A DNA stretch of 16,354 nucleotides from Opitutales bacterium (GCA_021772555.1 JAJFLT010000313.1:1-16354); one strand, 5' to 3'; counted from the stretch's first letter, positions 7,574 through 15,010 are shown. The notes: generated by a model not told the origin, from the sequence alone. Made by a program: numbers and translations.

Positions 7574-8560
7574 ATGGAAATTCTCGTCACAGGCGCCACA
7601 GGATTCGTCGGTTCCGCCGTCCTTCGACTTTTGCTGCAAGAAGGCCATAGCGTTCGCGCCCTCGCCCGCGAGGGAAGCGACCGCAGAAACCTCGACGACT
7701 TGCCTGTGAAAATCGTCACGGGCGACCTCAACGACCGCGCATCGCTCGATGCCGCCCTCGATGGCTCACAAGCGCTTTACCATGTGGCCGCCGATTACCG
7801 GTTATGGGTTCCCAAACCGGAGGAAATCTACCAAAACAACGTCGAGGGCACACGAAGCATTATGCTGGCAGCCGCTCAGGCCGGAGTCGAGCGCATCGTT
7901 TACACCAGCAGCGTGGCCGCCCTCGGTCATAATGCCGATGGGCCCCCGGCGGACGAATCGACGCCCGCCTCCATCGACCAGATGATCGGACACTATAAAC
8001 GCTCCAAATTTCTGGCCGAGGAGGTTGTGCGGAAAATGGCCGAGGAAGATGGATTGCCTGTCGTCATCGTCAATCCCTCCACGCCGGTCGGACCACGGGA
8101 CATCAAGCCCACTCCAACGGGCCGATTGATCCAGGACGCGGTTCGAGGAAAAATGCCCGCCTACGTCGATACCGGCCTCAACATCGTCCATGTCGATGAC
8201 GTCGCCGCTGGACATTTGTTGGCCTTTAAAAAAGGACAAATTGGAGAACGTTACATCCTCGGTTCCGAGAACATGACCTTGCGGGAAATTTTAGGAGAAA
8301 TCGCCCGCCTCGCGGGGAGACCGCCACCGCGCATTCGACTACCCCACAACCTCGTTCTGCCCGCCGCCTACGCCATGGAAACCTGGGCTCGTATCACCGG
8401 CTCCTACCAACCCCAGGCCACCGTTGACAGCGTCCGCATGTCCAAAAAGAAAATGTTCTTCAGCATCGAAAAAGCCCGCCAACAACTCGGCTACAGCCCC
8501 CGGTCCGCCAAAAAAGCTCTCGCATCGGCGGTCCAGTGGTTCCAGGAACAGTCGTCTTAG
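7574..8560 (+). CDS. hpnA: hopanoid-associated sugar epimerase (extended SDR)
   Basis: A 328-residue NAD-dependent epimerase/dehydratase. The Rossmann glycine motif TGATGFVG is at residues 6-13. The catalytic set is TSS at 111-113 and Tyr141/Lys145 in YKRSK. Family-specific stretches are very clear: HVAADYRLW, NVEGTRSIMLAA, VNPSTPVGPRDIKPTPTGR, MPAYVDTGLNIVHVDDVA and MSKKKMFFS, all as in HpnA. HpnA proteins are encoded in hopanoid clusters and are thought to act on the sugar-like head group, though the exact reaction is poorly defined. It sits 29 bp after hpnN, so the two are probably co-transcribed. Its TAG stop is part of an 11-base match to the terminal repeat of the element at 11491-11654. 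The lpxA gene converges on it with only 10 bp between the two stops. Confidence 0.9.
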   Translation: MEILVTGATGFVGSAVLRLLLQEGHSVRALAREGSDRRNLDDLPVKIVTGDLNDRASLDAALDGSQALYHVAADYRLWVPKPEEIYQNNVEGTRSIMLAAAQAGVERIVYTSSVAALGHNADGPPADESTPASIDQMIGHYKRSKFLAEEVVRKMAEEDGLPVVIVNPSTPVGPRDIKPTPTGRLIQDAVRGKMPAYVDTGLNIVHVDDVAAGHLLAFKKGQIGERYILGSENMTLREILGEIARLAGRPPPRIRLPHNLVLPAAYAMETWARITGSYQPQATVDSVRMSKKKMFFSIEKARQQLGYSPRSAKKALASAVQWFQEQSS

Positions 8561-8568
8561 GGCGTGTT
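8558..8568 (+). repeat. 11-bp solo match to the terminal repeat of the 11491-11654 element
   Basis: TAGGGCGTGTT here is identical to the first 11 bases of both ends of the palindromic element at 11491-11654. Its first three bases are the hpnA stop codon, and its last base lies 2 bp from the lpxA stop codon. A random 11-base match anywhere in the window on either strand would be expected less than 0.01 times (2 x 16354 / 4^11), although I searched after seeing the element. It may be a relic end of a lost copy or a chance match. Confidence 0.4.
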
Positions 8569-8570
8569 TC

Positions 8571-9347
8571 TCAAGCCAGGCCTCTTTGGCTGGTTTGGAT
8601 GAATTCGATGATCTTTTTTACGATGGCCGAGTCCGCCTCTTCCTCCGAGGATAGTTTTTGGAGCGCCTGGGTGCGATTCAAGCCACTTCGGTAGAGCCAT
8701 TTAAACACCGAACGGGCCTGTCGAACGTCCTCCTCCGAATAGCCATTGCGCTCCATGCCGATTTTGTTGACGGCACGCACTTTGGCCGGATTGCCATCGG
8801 CAATCATGAACGGAGGGACATCCTGCACCACTTTGGCGCAGCCGCCCAGAAAGGCATGGCGGCCGATGCGGCTGAATTGATGAATGGCCGTCAATCCCCC
8901 AATGATAACATGATCTTCTATCTCAACATGCCCGGCCAGGGTGGCGTTGTTGCTCATTACGACATGGTTGCCGACCGTGCACTCATGGGCGATATGGGCA
9001 TAAGCGAGAAAAAAATTGTCATGGCCGACTATGGTACAGCCTGCCTCGGTGGTAGCCGCGTGTACGGTGCAAAATTCGCGGAAAATATTGCGGTCCCCGA
9101 TTTTCAAAGGAGGATGGCCGCCGGCGAATTTCAAATCCTGAGACTTGCCCCCGATCAAAGCGTAGGGGAAAATTTCACATTCCCGTCCGAGGGAAGAATT
9201 GCCCTCTACGGTGGCATGGTGGTGAACCACCGTGGAGGGGCCGATGCGAACCTTCGGCCCGATATAGGCATAGGGACCGACCGATACGCTGGTATCGAGT
9301 TGGGCGCCTTTTTCAATTATGGCGGTAGGATGTATGAATGCGGCCAA
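8571..9347 (-). CDS. lpxA: acyl-ACP--UDP-N-acetylglucosamine O-acyltransferase, first step of lipid A synthesis
   Basis: A 258-residue left-handed beta-helix protein with hexapeptide repeats from IHPTAI onward. Catalytic and binding residues line up with E. coli LpxA at a constant offset of four: His118, His121 (catalytic His125), His140 and His156. The position of E. coli Gly173, which sets acyl length, is Gly169, suggesting a long 3-hydroxyacyl chain (about C14). It transfers that chain to UDP-GlcNAc in the cytoplasm. No ATG or GTG lies between the lpxC-fabZ stop and the conserved IHPTAI motif, so the start is most likely the TTG at 9347 (an upstream CTG near 9392 is possible). The frame is the same as that of lpxC-fabZ, separated by one TAA and 25 sense codons. 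It ends 10 bp from hpnA. Confidence 0.92.
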   Translation of the reverse strand: MAAFIHPTAIIEKGAQLDTSVSVGPYAYIGPKVRIGPSTVVHHHATVEGNSSLGRECEIFPYALIGGKSQDLKFAGGHPPLKIGDRNIFREFCTVHAATTEAGCTIVGHDNFFLAYAHIAHECTVGNHVVMSNNATLAGHVEIEDHVIIGGLTAIHQFSRIGRHAFLGGCAKVVQDVPPFMIADGNPAKVRAVNKIGMERNGYSEEDVRQARSVFKWLYRSGLNRTQALQKLSSEEEADSAIVKKIIEFIQTSQRGLA

Positions 9348-9422
9348 TGCAGGATGGTGAAACTGGATGCAGGTGGAACGTGCTGTCCTCAGCGCGTCTC
9401 CGGATGAGAGGAGCGCGGCGTT

Positions 9423-10769
9423 TTAATCTTCATCGGGGGCATCCATGATGGTGAACATGAGGTTGGCCGAGGAAACCACGTTGCCGGCAACCTCGCAGGA
9501 GCAGGACGCGGCGGCAATTTTATTGCCCCTTGTTTTGGTAATTTTGACATGAATCAGGATCTGGTCCCCCGGGCTGACGGCGCGGCGAAATTTGACTTTA
9601 TCGCAACTCATGAAGAAGGCCACTTTGCCTTCGCTGGCTACCTGGCGCAGCATGAGAACACCGGCCGCCTGGGCCATGGCCTCGATCTGCAAAACCCCCG
9701 GCATAACGGGCCGTCCGGGGAAATGTCCTTTAAAATAGGGCTCGTTGAAAGTCACATTTTTCAGGGCTACCAGTTCGCGGTCATTGGTAATTTCAGTGAC
9801 CCGGTCGATGAGCAAAAAGGGATAACGATGGGGAAGAATATCCAGAACCCGGCGGATATCGAGGGCGGTCTCATCCGCCGAAACAAAGGTTTGCGGGGTA
9901 TCCGGTGTTTTCTTTTTGGCGGAGCGGCGGGCGGGTTTTTTGCCATTGCTGCGGGCGAGTATGGCGGTAGCCAGTTTCGAGTTCAGGGCATGACCCGGCC
10001 GAACCGCTACAATATGCGCTTTGAGCGGTTGGCCCAACAGACACAAATCTCCAACGATATCGAGGATTTTGTGTCGCACAAATTCGTCTTTGAACCGCAA
10101 CGGCTCCTTGGAGAGAATTTTATCGCCTTTGATCACGATGGCGGAGTCGAGACTGCCGCCCCGAATTTTGCCCCGGTTGATGAGTTCCTCGATGTCTTCG
10201 TAAATGGTGAAAGTGCGGGCCGGGGCAATTTCGTTAACATAGGCATCCGGATCGATATCCAGGGAAAGGTGCTGGGTGTGAATCCCGCGGTCGTCGGTCG
10301 AGGTACAGGTAATTTTCAATCCGTCATAGGGAAGGGCCACGAGGGAACGATTGCCGTCACCGACGGAAAGAGGTGCCTCTATCTCGAGGTAGGAGCGGTC
10401 CGCGTCTTGCTCCACCGGTTCCGCTTCTTGTAATAGTTGGACAAATGGCCGGGCCGATCCATCCATGATGGGAGGTTCCGCCCCGTCCAGCTCGATGGTC
10501 ACATTATCCACGCCGAAACCATGCAATGCGCTCAGGACATGCTCCACGGTCAATAATTTGGCATGACCAGAGGCCATCCCGGTATTGCGAAAAAGATCGG
10601 TCACAAGGTCCGCTCTTGGCTGGATTTCCGGTTTGCCGTAAAGATCGATGCGGCGGAAAACGATGCCCTGATTGACCGGAGCCGGTTTAAAATTAATGCA
10701 TACCTCTTCTCCTGAATGCAGGCCTTTGCCTTTGATCGAGACTTCACGTAAAATGGAACGCTGTTTCAT
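9423..10769 (-). CDS. lpxC-fabZ: bifunctional LpxC deacetylase / FabZ dehydratase fusion
   Basis: A 448-residue fusion. Residues 1-275 are LpxC, the zinc deacetylase that commits UDP-acyl-GlcNAc to lipid A. Its zinc ligands are present as His77 (in TVEHVLSAL), His233 and Asp237 (VRHKILDIVGD), with the catalytic His260 (PGHALNSKLA). A basic, alanine/lysine-rich linker (about 276-300) joins it to FabZ, the 3-hydroxyacyl-ACP dehydratase, with LPHRYPFLLIDRV and the catalytic His349 and Glu363 (GHFPG...QIEAMAQ), 14 residues apart as in stand-alone FabZ. The fusion ties together two enzymes that compete for the same 3-hydroxyacyl-ACP supply. This architecture is known from Bacteroidetes and, from memory, several PVC bacteria. 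lpxA follows downstream, while efp is divergent upstream. No Shine-Dalgarno is evident before the ATG. Confidence 0.95.
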   Translation of the reverse strand: MKQRSILREVSIKGKGLHSGEEVCINFKPAPVNQGIVFRRIDLYGKPEIQPRADLVTDLFRNTGMASGHAKLLTVEHVLSALHGFGVDNVTIELDGAEPPIMDGSARPFVQLLQEAEPVEQDADRSYLEIEAPLSVGDGNRSLVALPYDGLKITCTSTDDRGIHTQHLSLDIDPDAYVNEIAPARTFTIYEDIEELINRGKIRGGSLDSAIVIKGDKILSKEPLRFKDEFVRHKILDIVGDLCLLGQPLKAHIVAVRPGHALNSKLATAILARSNGKKPARRSAKKKTPDTPQTFVSADETALDIRRVLDILPHRYPFLLIDRVTEITNDRELVALKNVTFNEPYFKGHFPGRPVMPGVLQIEAMAQAAGVLMLRQVASEGKVAFFMSCDKVKFRRAVSPGDQILIHVKITKTRGNKIAAASCSCEVAGNVVSSANLMFTIMDAPDED

Positions 10770-10854
10770 GGCAGAGAGGATGGTTGACGGCTGAAATTCT
10801 TCACCTTAGACCCCCTTTCCCGATTGTAAAGAGCGGAAATCTACTGCGGGGATA

Positions 10855-10882
10855 TTGACAGGAGAGCCTCCAATCCCATATT
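10855..10882 (+). promoter_or_regulatory. sigma-70-like promoter of efp
   Basis: A perfect TTGACA (10855-10860) is followed after 16 bp by CATATT (10877-10882). Transcription would begin near 10890, giving a short leader of roughly 18 nt before the ATG at 10908. The small inverted repeat GGAG-agc-CTCC fills the spacer. The position supports the ATG at 10908 and excludes the in-frame TTG at 10881 as the start. Confidence 0.5.
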
Positions 10883-10907
10883 GAGCGTTTTCAACATTAA
10901 ACTTGAT

Positions 10908-11465
10908 ATGGCTTCCCCCACAGATATTCGCAAAGGCAGGGTGATCAATTACAACGGCACCCCCCACATAGTCCTTGAAATGCTCCACCGCACCCAGGGC
11001 CGACAGGCCGGTTTCGTCCAGACCACCTTGAGAAACCTCCAGACTAACTCCACCACCTCGACCAAGTTTCGCGGCTCTGACAATATAGAAATACTAACCA
11101 CCGACACGCAAAAACTCGAATACAGCTATAATGACCGGGAAGGCTGCCATTTCATGCACCCGGAGACTTTCGAGGACATCGTCCTGGATGATAACCTGGT
11201 CGAAGACGCTCGCAAATTCCTTTCCGAAGGCAATTCCTACGACATATTATTTGTCGAAGGGCAGGCCGTCCAGATCCAGCTCCCCTCGGCCGTGGAACTG
11301 GAAGTGGTGGAAGCGCCACCGGCCATCCGGGGCGACACCTCGGGGGCGGCCCTCAAGCCGGTCACGGTAAAAACAGGCTTTGTCGTGCAGACCCCGCTCT
11401 TTATCAACACCGGGGACATTATTCGGGTCAGCACGACCGACAATTCTTACTTGGGCCGGGCCTGA
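10908..11465 (+). CDS. efp: translation elongation factor P, arginine-tip type
   Basis: A 185-residue protein with the three EF-P beta-barrel domains (about 1-63, 64-128 and 129-185). EF-P binds the ribosome beside the P site and rescues stalls at polyproline. The C-terminal signature (GDTSGAALKPVTVKTGFVV) is clear. I chose the ATG at 10908 and not the in-frame TTG at 10881, because the candidate promoter's -10 box overlaps 10881 and because this start places the loop-tip residue at position 32. That residue is arginine (RTQGRQAGF) where E. coli has Lys34. Arg32 EF-Ps in other bacteria are rhamnosylated by EarP, whereas lysine types use EpmA or deoxyhypusine-like routes. No earP is next to this gene. 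A palindromic element begins 25 bp after the stop. Confidence 0.95.
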   Translation: MASPTDIRKGRVINYNGTPHIVLEMLHRTQGRQAGFVQTTLRNLQTNSTTSTKFRGSDNIEILTTDTQKLEYSYNDREGCHFMHPETFEDIVLDDNLVEDARKFLSEGNSYDILFVEGQAVQIQLPSAVELEVVEAPPAIRGDTSGAALKPVTVKTGFVVQTPLFINTGDIIRVSTTDNSYLGRA

Positions 11466-11490
11466 TACCCCCCGGTCGGTCCCGTTTGTC

Positions 11491-11654
11491 TAGGGCGTGT
11501 TAACACTTCGAGAAACGAAGATGAAAGATGGATTTTCGAGCTAAAAATGGGGTAAAGAGACGAGACGAATAGGTATTCGTTGAGTTGATGAGCACCTTTT
11601 TTGGCCGAAAAAACGCTTTTAAGCTGATTTGAGTCGAATTGTTAACACGCCCTA
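11491..11654. mobile_element. 164-bp near-palindromic, MITE-like element with TA ends
   Basis: The ends are inverted copies of TAGGGCGTGTTAACA (15 bp perfect), extending after one mismatch by TTCGA, to 21 bp with one mismatch. The whole unit is symmetric: the exact centre (11572/11573) is the perfect hairpin ACGAATA-GG-TATTCGT, and the two halves also agree at about positions 41-46, 50-60 and 75-81 of each half. If the outer TA is a duplicated target, the repeat starts with GGGCG and the unit would fit TA-inserting IS630/Tc1-type transposons. It has no convincing coding capacity. It fills the space between the efp stop (25 bp away) and the stop of the convergent thymidine-phosphorylase homologue (2 bp away). 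Only one full copy lies in the window, so mobility is not shown; a long fold-back terminator is the alternative. Confidence 0.6.
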
Positions 11655-11656
11655 AA

Positions 11657-12991
11657 TCAAGCCACCCGCTCGACGATAAGTTTCGGCGGATTGGGGCGTT
11701 TGGGTGCCAGCCGGTAGGCCGAGCGCAGGTAATCGAGGGAACTGTCGAGCCGCGTTTCATCATTGTAATGAATCATCATGAGGGGCTCCCCCTGTTTGAC
11801 TTGAGTGCCTACCTTGCGAATCTCCGAAACACCCACGGCGGGCTCGTATTTGCCTTTTTTGTCCATCGACAGCATCTGCACTCCACGCGCAATCATGCCG
11901 GCGTTGATGGTATGGACATAACCTCTTTTGGGAGCGGGAAGTTTGCGCACGTATTTGGCTTGGGGAAATTTTTCGTCATCTTCCAGCCAATCGGTTTTAC
12001 CACCCAGGGAGGAAACCATTTCTTTAAATTTTTCGAGGGCCGAACCATCATTGAGGTGCCTCAATACGGTCTGTTTGGCGGAAAGAGTGGAACCGGCCAC
12101 CCCGGCCAGCCTGACGATTTCCATGCCCAGTTTGAGAACCAGTTCCTGTAAATCCTCGGGACCTTCGCCCCGGAGCAATTGCATGGCTTCGCGAACTTCC
12201 AGTCCTGTCCCCACCGTATCGCCGAGGGGCTGGTTCATATCGGTCACCAATGCCACACAACGCCGCTTCATCGAGCGACCCACCCTCGTAATCGAGCGGG
12301 CCAACTGCCTGGCTTGTTCCACATCCTTGATGAAGGAACCGTTGCCCCATTTCACATCGACCACCAATCCCTCGGCACCCTGGGCCAATTTGCGGCTGAG
12401 GACGCTTCCGGTGATGAGCGGAAGGCTCGGAATAGTGGCCGTTTTCCGTCTCATGGAATATAAGATTTCATCAACCGGCGCAATTTCAGGATTCTGCTTT
12501 ACCGTGGTGCAGTTGACGGTGGACAGCAATTCGACGAATTTGTCCAGATCGACATCCGGATTGAAGCCGGAAATGGAGGACAATTTGTCCAGGTTACTGA
12601 TCACAAACTCCTCATCCACACCATTCATCATGGGCATGACTACCCCGCAGGCGGCCGCCAACGGAGCCAGCACGAGTGAGGTTTTATCTCCCACTCCTCC
12701 GGTCGAGTATTTGTCGATCTTTGGCTTGGTGATTTTAGATAAATCCACCACTTCCCCCGACAGCATCAACTCTTCCGCCAGAGATGCCGTTTCCTGGGCC
12801 GACATTCCCTCAAAATAAATAGCCATAGCGAGGGCGGCCAATTGGTAATCGGGCAGTTCGCGATCCATTATCGAATCGACGACATGACGAATTTCATCAT
12901 GGGAGAATTCGCCACCATCCCGCTTCTTCTCAATTAAATACTTGAAAGAGGGTTTGATGAACTTTCGCGGTGATACCAGCTTTTTCCTCAT
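11657..12991 (-). CDS. divergent thymidine/pyrimidine-nucleoside phosphorylase homologue
   Basis: A 444-residue protein of usual family length. It has an N-terminal helical domain, the phosphate-site motif KYSTGGVGDKTSL (from Lys94), the central alpha/beta domain (SLPLITGSVLSRKLAQG, VVDVKWGNGSF, TDMNQPLGDTVG) and the C-terminal domain with GYVHTINA and a lipoyl-like end. The family phosphorolyses thymidine or uridine in pyrimidine salvage. Several key sites differ: the nearly invariant SGRGLGHTGGTLDK loop reads NGVDEEFVISNLDK (123-136), the catalytic-site His85 of E. coli is Tyr95, and Lys190 is Arg200. Arg181 and Ser196 (Arg171 and Ser186) remain. The DNA gives no sensible frameshift to restore the loop. 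It may have changed substrate or lost catalysis. It converges on efp across the palindromic element. Confidence 0.75.
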   Translation of the reverse strand: MRKKLVSPRKFIKPSFKYLIEKKRDGGEFSHDEIRHVVDSIMDRELPDYQLAALAMAIYFEGMSAQETASLAEELMLSGEVVDLSKITKPKIDKYSTGGVGDKTSLVLAPLAAACGVVMPMMNGVDEEFVISNLDKLSSISGFNPDVDLDKFVELLSTVNCTTVKQNPEIAPVDEILYSMRRKTATIPSLPLITGSVLSRKLAQGAEGLVVDVKWGNGSFIKDVEQARQLARSITRVGRSMKRRCVALVTDMNQPLGDTVGTGLEVREAMQLLRGEGPEDLQELVLKLGMEIVRLAGVAGSTLSAKQTVLRHLNDGSALEKFKEMVSSLGGKTDWLEDDEKFPQAKYVRKLPAPKRGYVHTINAGMIARGVQMLSMDKKGKYEPAVGVSEIRKVGTQVKQGEPLMMIHYNDETRLDSSLDYLRSAYRLAPKRPNPPKLIVERVA

Positions 12992-13041
12992 TTTTCTTAA
13001 TCGGTTTCCGGCCTTGGACTTAGCAAAACCATAAGCCTTTT

Positions 13042-13072
13042 ATTATTAGGCCATTAAGAAGAGTCATGTCGA
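13042..13072 (-). promoter_or_regulatory. weak candidate promoter for the thymidine-phosphorylase homologue
   Basis: On the minus strand TCGACA (13072-13067) precedes AATAAT (13047-13042) with a 19-bp spacer, about 50 bp before the ATG. Just downstream, an 8-bp inverted repeat TTCTTAAT/ATTAAGAA (12994-13001 and 13053-13060) spans the start region and could be an operator. Both are visual matches. Confidence 0.25.
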
Positions 13073-13139
13073 GCCTTTTCTGGTTTTGAGCCCTTCCAGT
13101 TCCCCTCCGCAGTTGGATAAACAAGCCAGAGACAACGAT

Positions 13140-13166
13140 TTCAGCAGGAAGCTGAATTTTCCTTTT
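13140..13166 (+). terminator. hairpin with T-rich tail upstream of argS
   Basis: TTCAGC-AGGAA-GCTGAA forms a perfect 6-bp stem with a 5-nt loop, followed by TTTTCCTTTT. It is shaped like a small rho-independent terminator on the plus strand, but no plus-strand gene ends nearby. It lies immediately upstream of the candidate argS promoter, so it may be a relic or may insulate argS from read-through. Confidence 0.3.
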
Positions 13167-13167
13167 A

Positions 13168-13196
13168 TTGTCCAAAAAGAAGAAATTTTTCATTAT
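13168..13196 (+). promoter_or_regulatory. candidate promoter of argS
   Basis: TTGTCC (13168-13173) and CATTAT (13191-13196) are spaced by an AT-rich 17 bp. Each box matches the sigma-70 consensus at four of six bases. Transcription would begin near 13203, giving a leader of about 44 nt before the argS ATG. Confidence 0.4.
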
Positions 13197-13246
13197 TCAG
13201 CGCTTGCCCCATCACCTCATCTGGCCATTCCATAGGCGCTTCAGGC

Positions 13247-15010
13247 ATGGAAATATATTTTAACCCTTCAGTCTACCTCGACAGGCAACTGCGAAATGCC
13301 GCTTCCTCCGGCGGTCTTTTCGATGATTCGTTCGAGCCCCAAATCCGCCCCTCGGATCCCCGCCATGGGGACTACCAGGCCAATGGCGTGCTGCCCATGG
13401 CTCGAAAAATGGGCCTCAATCCCCGCGATGCCGCCGCACAGTTGATCGACGCCCTGAAGAAAACGGGGGCTTTCGATGAGAATCTGGTGGTCCTTTCAGT
13501 GGCCGGACCGGGCTTCATCAATTTTCGCTTCAAGGCCGCTTTTCTGAAACAATGGCTGGCCCAACACGACTCCGAAGAACAGCTCAAAAAGGCCGCCCAC
13601 GGTCTCTTTGCACAGAGGAGATTCATCGTCGATTTCAGCTCCCCCAACACGGCCAAACAGATGCACGTGGGCCACATCCGCTCCACCGTCATTGGCGAGT
13701 CCCTTTGCCGCTTACTCGAATTCGGCGGGGCTTCCGTTTTGCGGGACAACCATATCGGTGACTGGGGAACGCAGTTCGGCATCTTGTTATGGATTATTAA
13801 AAGAGATGGTTTCGATCCTCTGGCATCTTTCACTGACCCCCTTGCGAAACTGGAGAATTTATACAAAAAAGGCGTAAGTTTGACCAACGATGAACCGGCC
13901 TTTCTGGAGGAAGCGCGGGGGGAATTGGTCAAACTGCAAAAGGGCGACGAGGAAAACCTGACCCTTTGGAAAAGCATCAACGAGGTAAGTTGCGGCGCTT
14001 TTGAGGATATCTACCAAAGGCTCGGCATCCGCTTCGACGTGGTCCTCGGGGAAAGCTTTTACCGGGACCAGGTGGAGCGAATCTACCGGGAATTGCTGGA
14101 AACCGGGATGGCCGAAGAAAGCAAAGGCGCCCTCGTCGTCTTTCACCCCGATCACCCTCGATTTAAGGAGCAACCATTTATCATTCGTAAAACGGACGGA
14201 GCCAGCAATTACGCGACCACCGACCTGGCCACCATCCTCCACCGGGTGGAGGAAAAAAAGGCAACCGATATCCTCTACGTGGTCGATTCCCGTCAAAGCG
14301 ACCATTTCGAGCAGCTTTTTCTGACCGCCCGTAAATGGCTGCCGAAAATTGGCCGTCCCGTCCCCAGGCTCCAGCATATCAGTTTCGGCACCATTCTGGG
14401 CGATGGAGGCAAAGCCATCCGCACCCGTGACGGGGAGCCGGTCAAGCTCAAGGACCTGCTCGACGAAGCCGTCGAGCGAGCCTACGCCATCGTTTCGGAA
14501 AAAAACCCCGGCCTAGGTGAAGAGGAACGCCGCCGGGTCGCTGCGATCGTCGGTCTGGGTGCAGTAAAATACGCCGACCTGATGCAGAACCGAACCAGCG
14601 ACTACCACTTTTCCTGGTCCAAAATGCTCAGCTTCGAGGGGAACACGGCACCCTACCTGCTTTATGCCGTGGCCCGCATCCACAGTATTTTTCGTAAAAT
14701 CAACCTGCGGCCGGGCGAAGGTGAGGAAATGGCCTCCGATTTCCAAACCGATGTGGAGATGGCCCTGGCCCGCAAACTGGTGGAGTTTTCTTCCGTCCTG
14801 GAACAGACGTTGAGCGATTGGCGGCCCCATTTTTTATGCACTTATTTGTATGAACTGGCCGGTGCCTTCAGCGCTTTTTACAATTCCGACAAGGTAATCG
14901 GGGAAAATCCGCCGACGCAGTCCCGCCGTTTAGTCCTGTGTGACCGGACGCTCTTGATACTGGAAACCGGTCTCCATCTACTGGGCCTCGACACCCTCGA
15001 AAGAATGTAA
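13247..15010 (+). CDS. argS: arginyl-tRNA synthetase
   Basis: A 587-residue class I synthetase that charges tRNA-Arg in the cytoplasm. An N-terminal Add1 domain (about 1-95, with GDYQANG) is followed by the catalytic Rossmann fold with the HIGH motif as HVGH (140-143, in SSPNTAKQMHVGHIRSTVIGE) and the ArgS-type HIGDWGTQFG at 169-178. As in many ArgS proteins the KMSKS box is degenerate, here in the stretch GGKAIRTRDGEPVKL. The C-terminal helical anticodon-binding (DALR) domain begins around APYLLYAVARIHSIFRK. Length is normal for the family. The gene stands alone, divergent from the thymidine-phosphorylase homologue and convergent with the sialidase-like gene. No Shine-Dalgarno is evident before the ATG. 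Confidence 0.96.
   Translation: MEIYFNPSVYLDRQLRNAASSGGLFDDSFEPQIRPSDPRHGDYQANGVLPMARKMGLNPRDAAAQLIDALKKTGAFDENLVVLSVAGPGFINFRFKAAFLKQWLAQHDSEEQLKKAAHGLFAQRRFIVDFSSPNTAKQMHVGHIRSTVIGESLCRLLEFGGASVLRDNHIGDWGTQFGILLWIIKRDGFDPLASFTDPLAKLENLYKKGVSLTNDEPAFLEEARGELVKLQKGDEENLTLWKSINEVSCGAFEDIYQRLGIRFDVVLGESFYRDQVERIYRELLETGMAEESKGALVVFHPDHPRFKEQPFIIRKTDGASNYATTDLATILHRVEEKKATDILYVVDSRQSDHFEQLFLTARKWLPKIGRPVPRLQHISFGTILGDGGKAIRTRDGEPVKLKDLLDEAVERAYAIVSEKNPGLGEEERRRVAAIVGLGAVKYADLMQNRTSDYHFSWSKMLSFEGNTAPYLLYAVARIHSIFRKINLRPGEGEEMASDFQTDVEMALARKLVEFSSVLEQTLSDWRPHFLCTYLYELAGAFSAFYNSDKVIGENPPTQSRRLVLCDRTLLILETGLHLLGLDTLERM

Noticed and set aside
8658..9407. 249-codon plus-strand open frame opposite lpxA
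   Set aside because: It is an antisense shadow; LpxA on the minus strand has all its catalytic residues in register.
9549..10433. 294-codon plus-strand open frame opposite lpxC-fabZ
   Set aside because: It is an antisense shadow of a gene with complete zinc and dehydratase active sites.
10881..10907. TTG start giving EF-P nine extra residues
   Set aside because: It overlaps the candidate -10 box, and the ATG at 10908 gives normal length and places the tip arginine at position 32.
11500..11763. 87-codon minus-strand frame running through the palindromic element
   Set aside because: It starts inside the thymidine-phosphorylase gene in another frame and has no transposase-like motif; the element is better seen as non-coding.
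12590..12640. Frameshift or sequencing error explaining the altered loop of the thymidine-phosphorylase homologue
   Set aside because: The alternative frames give a stop codon or no signature residues, and the replacement has the same length as the normal loop.
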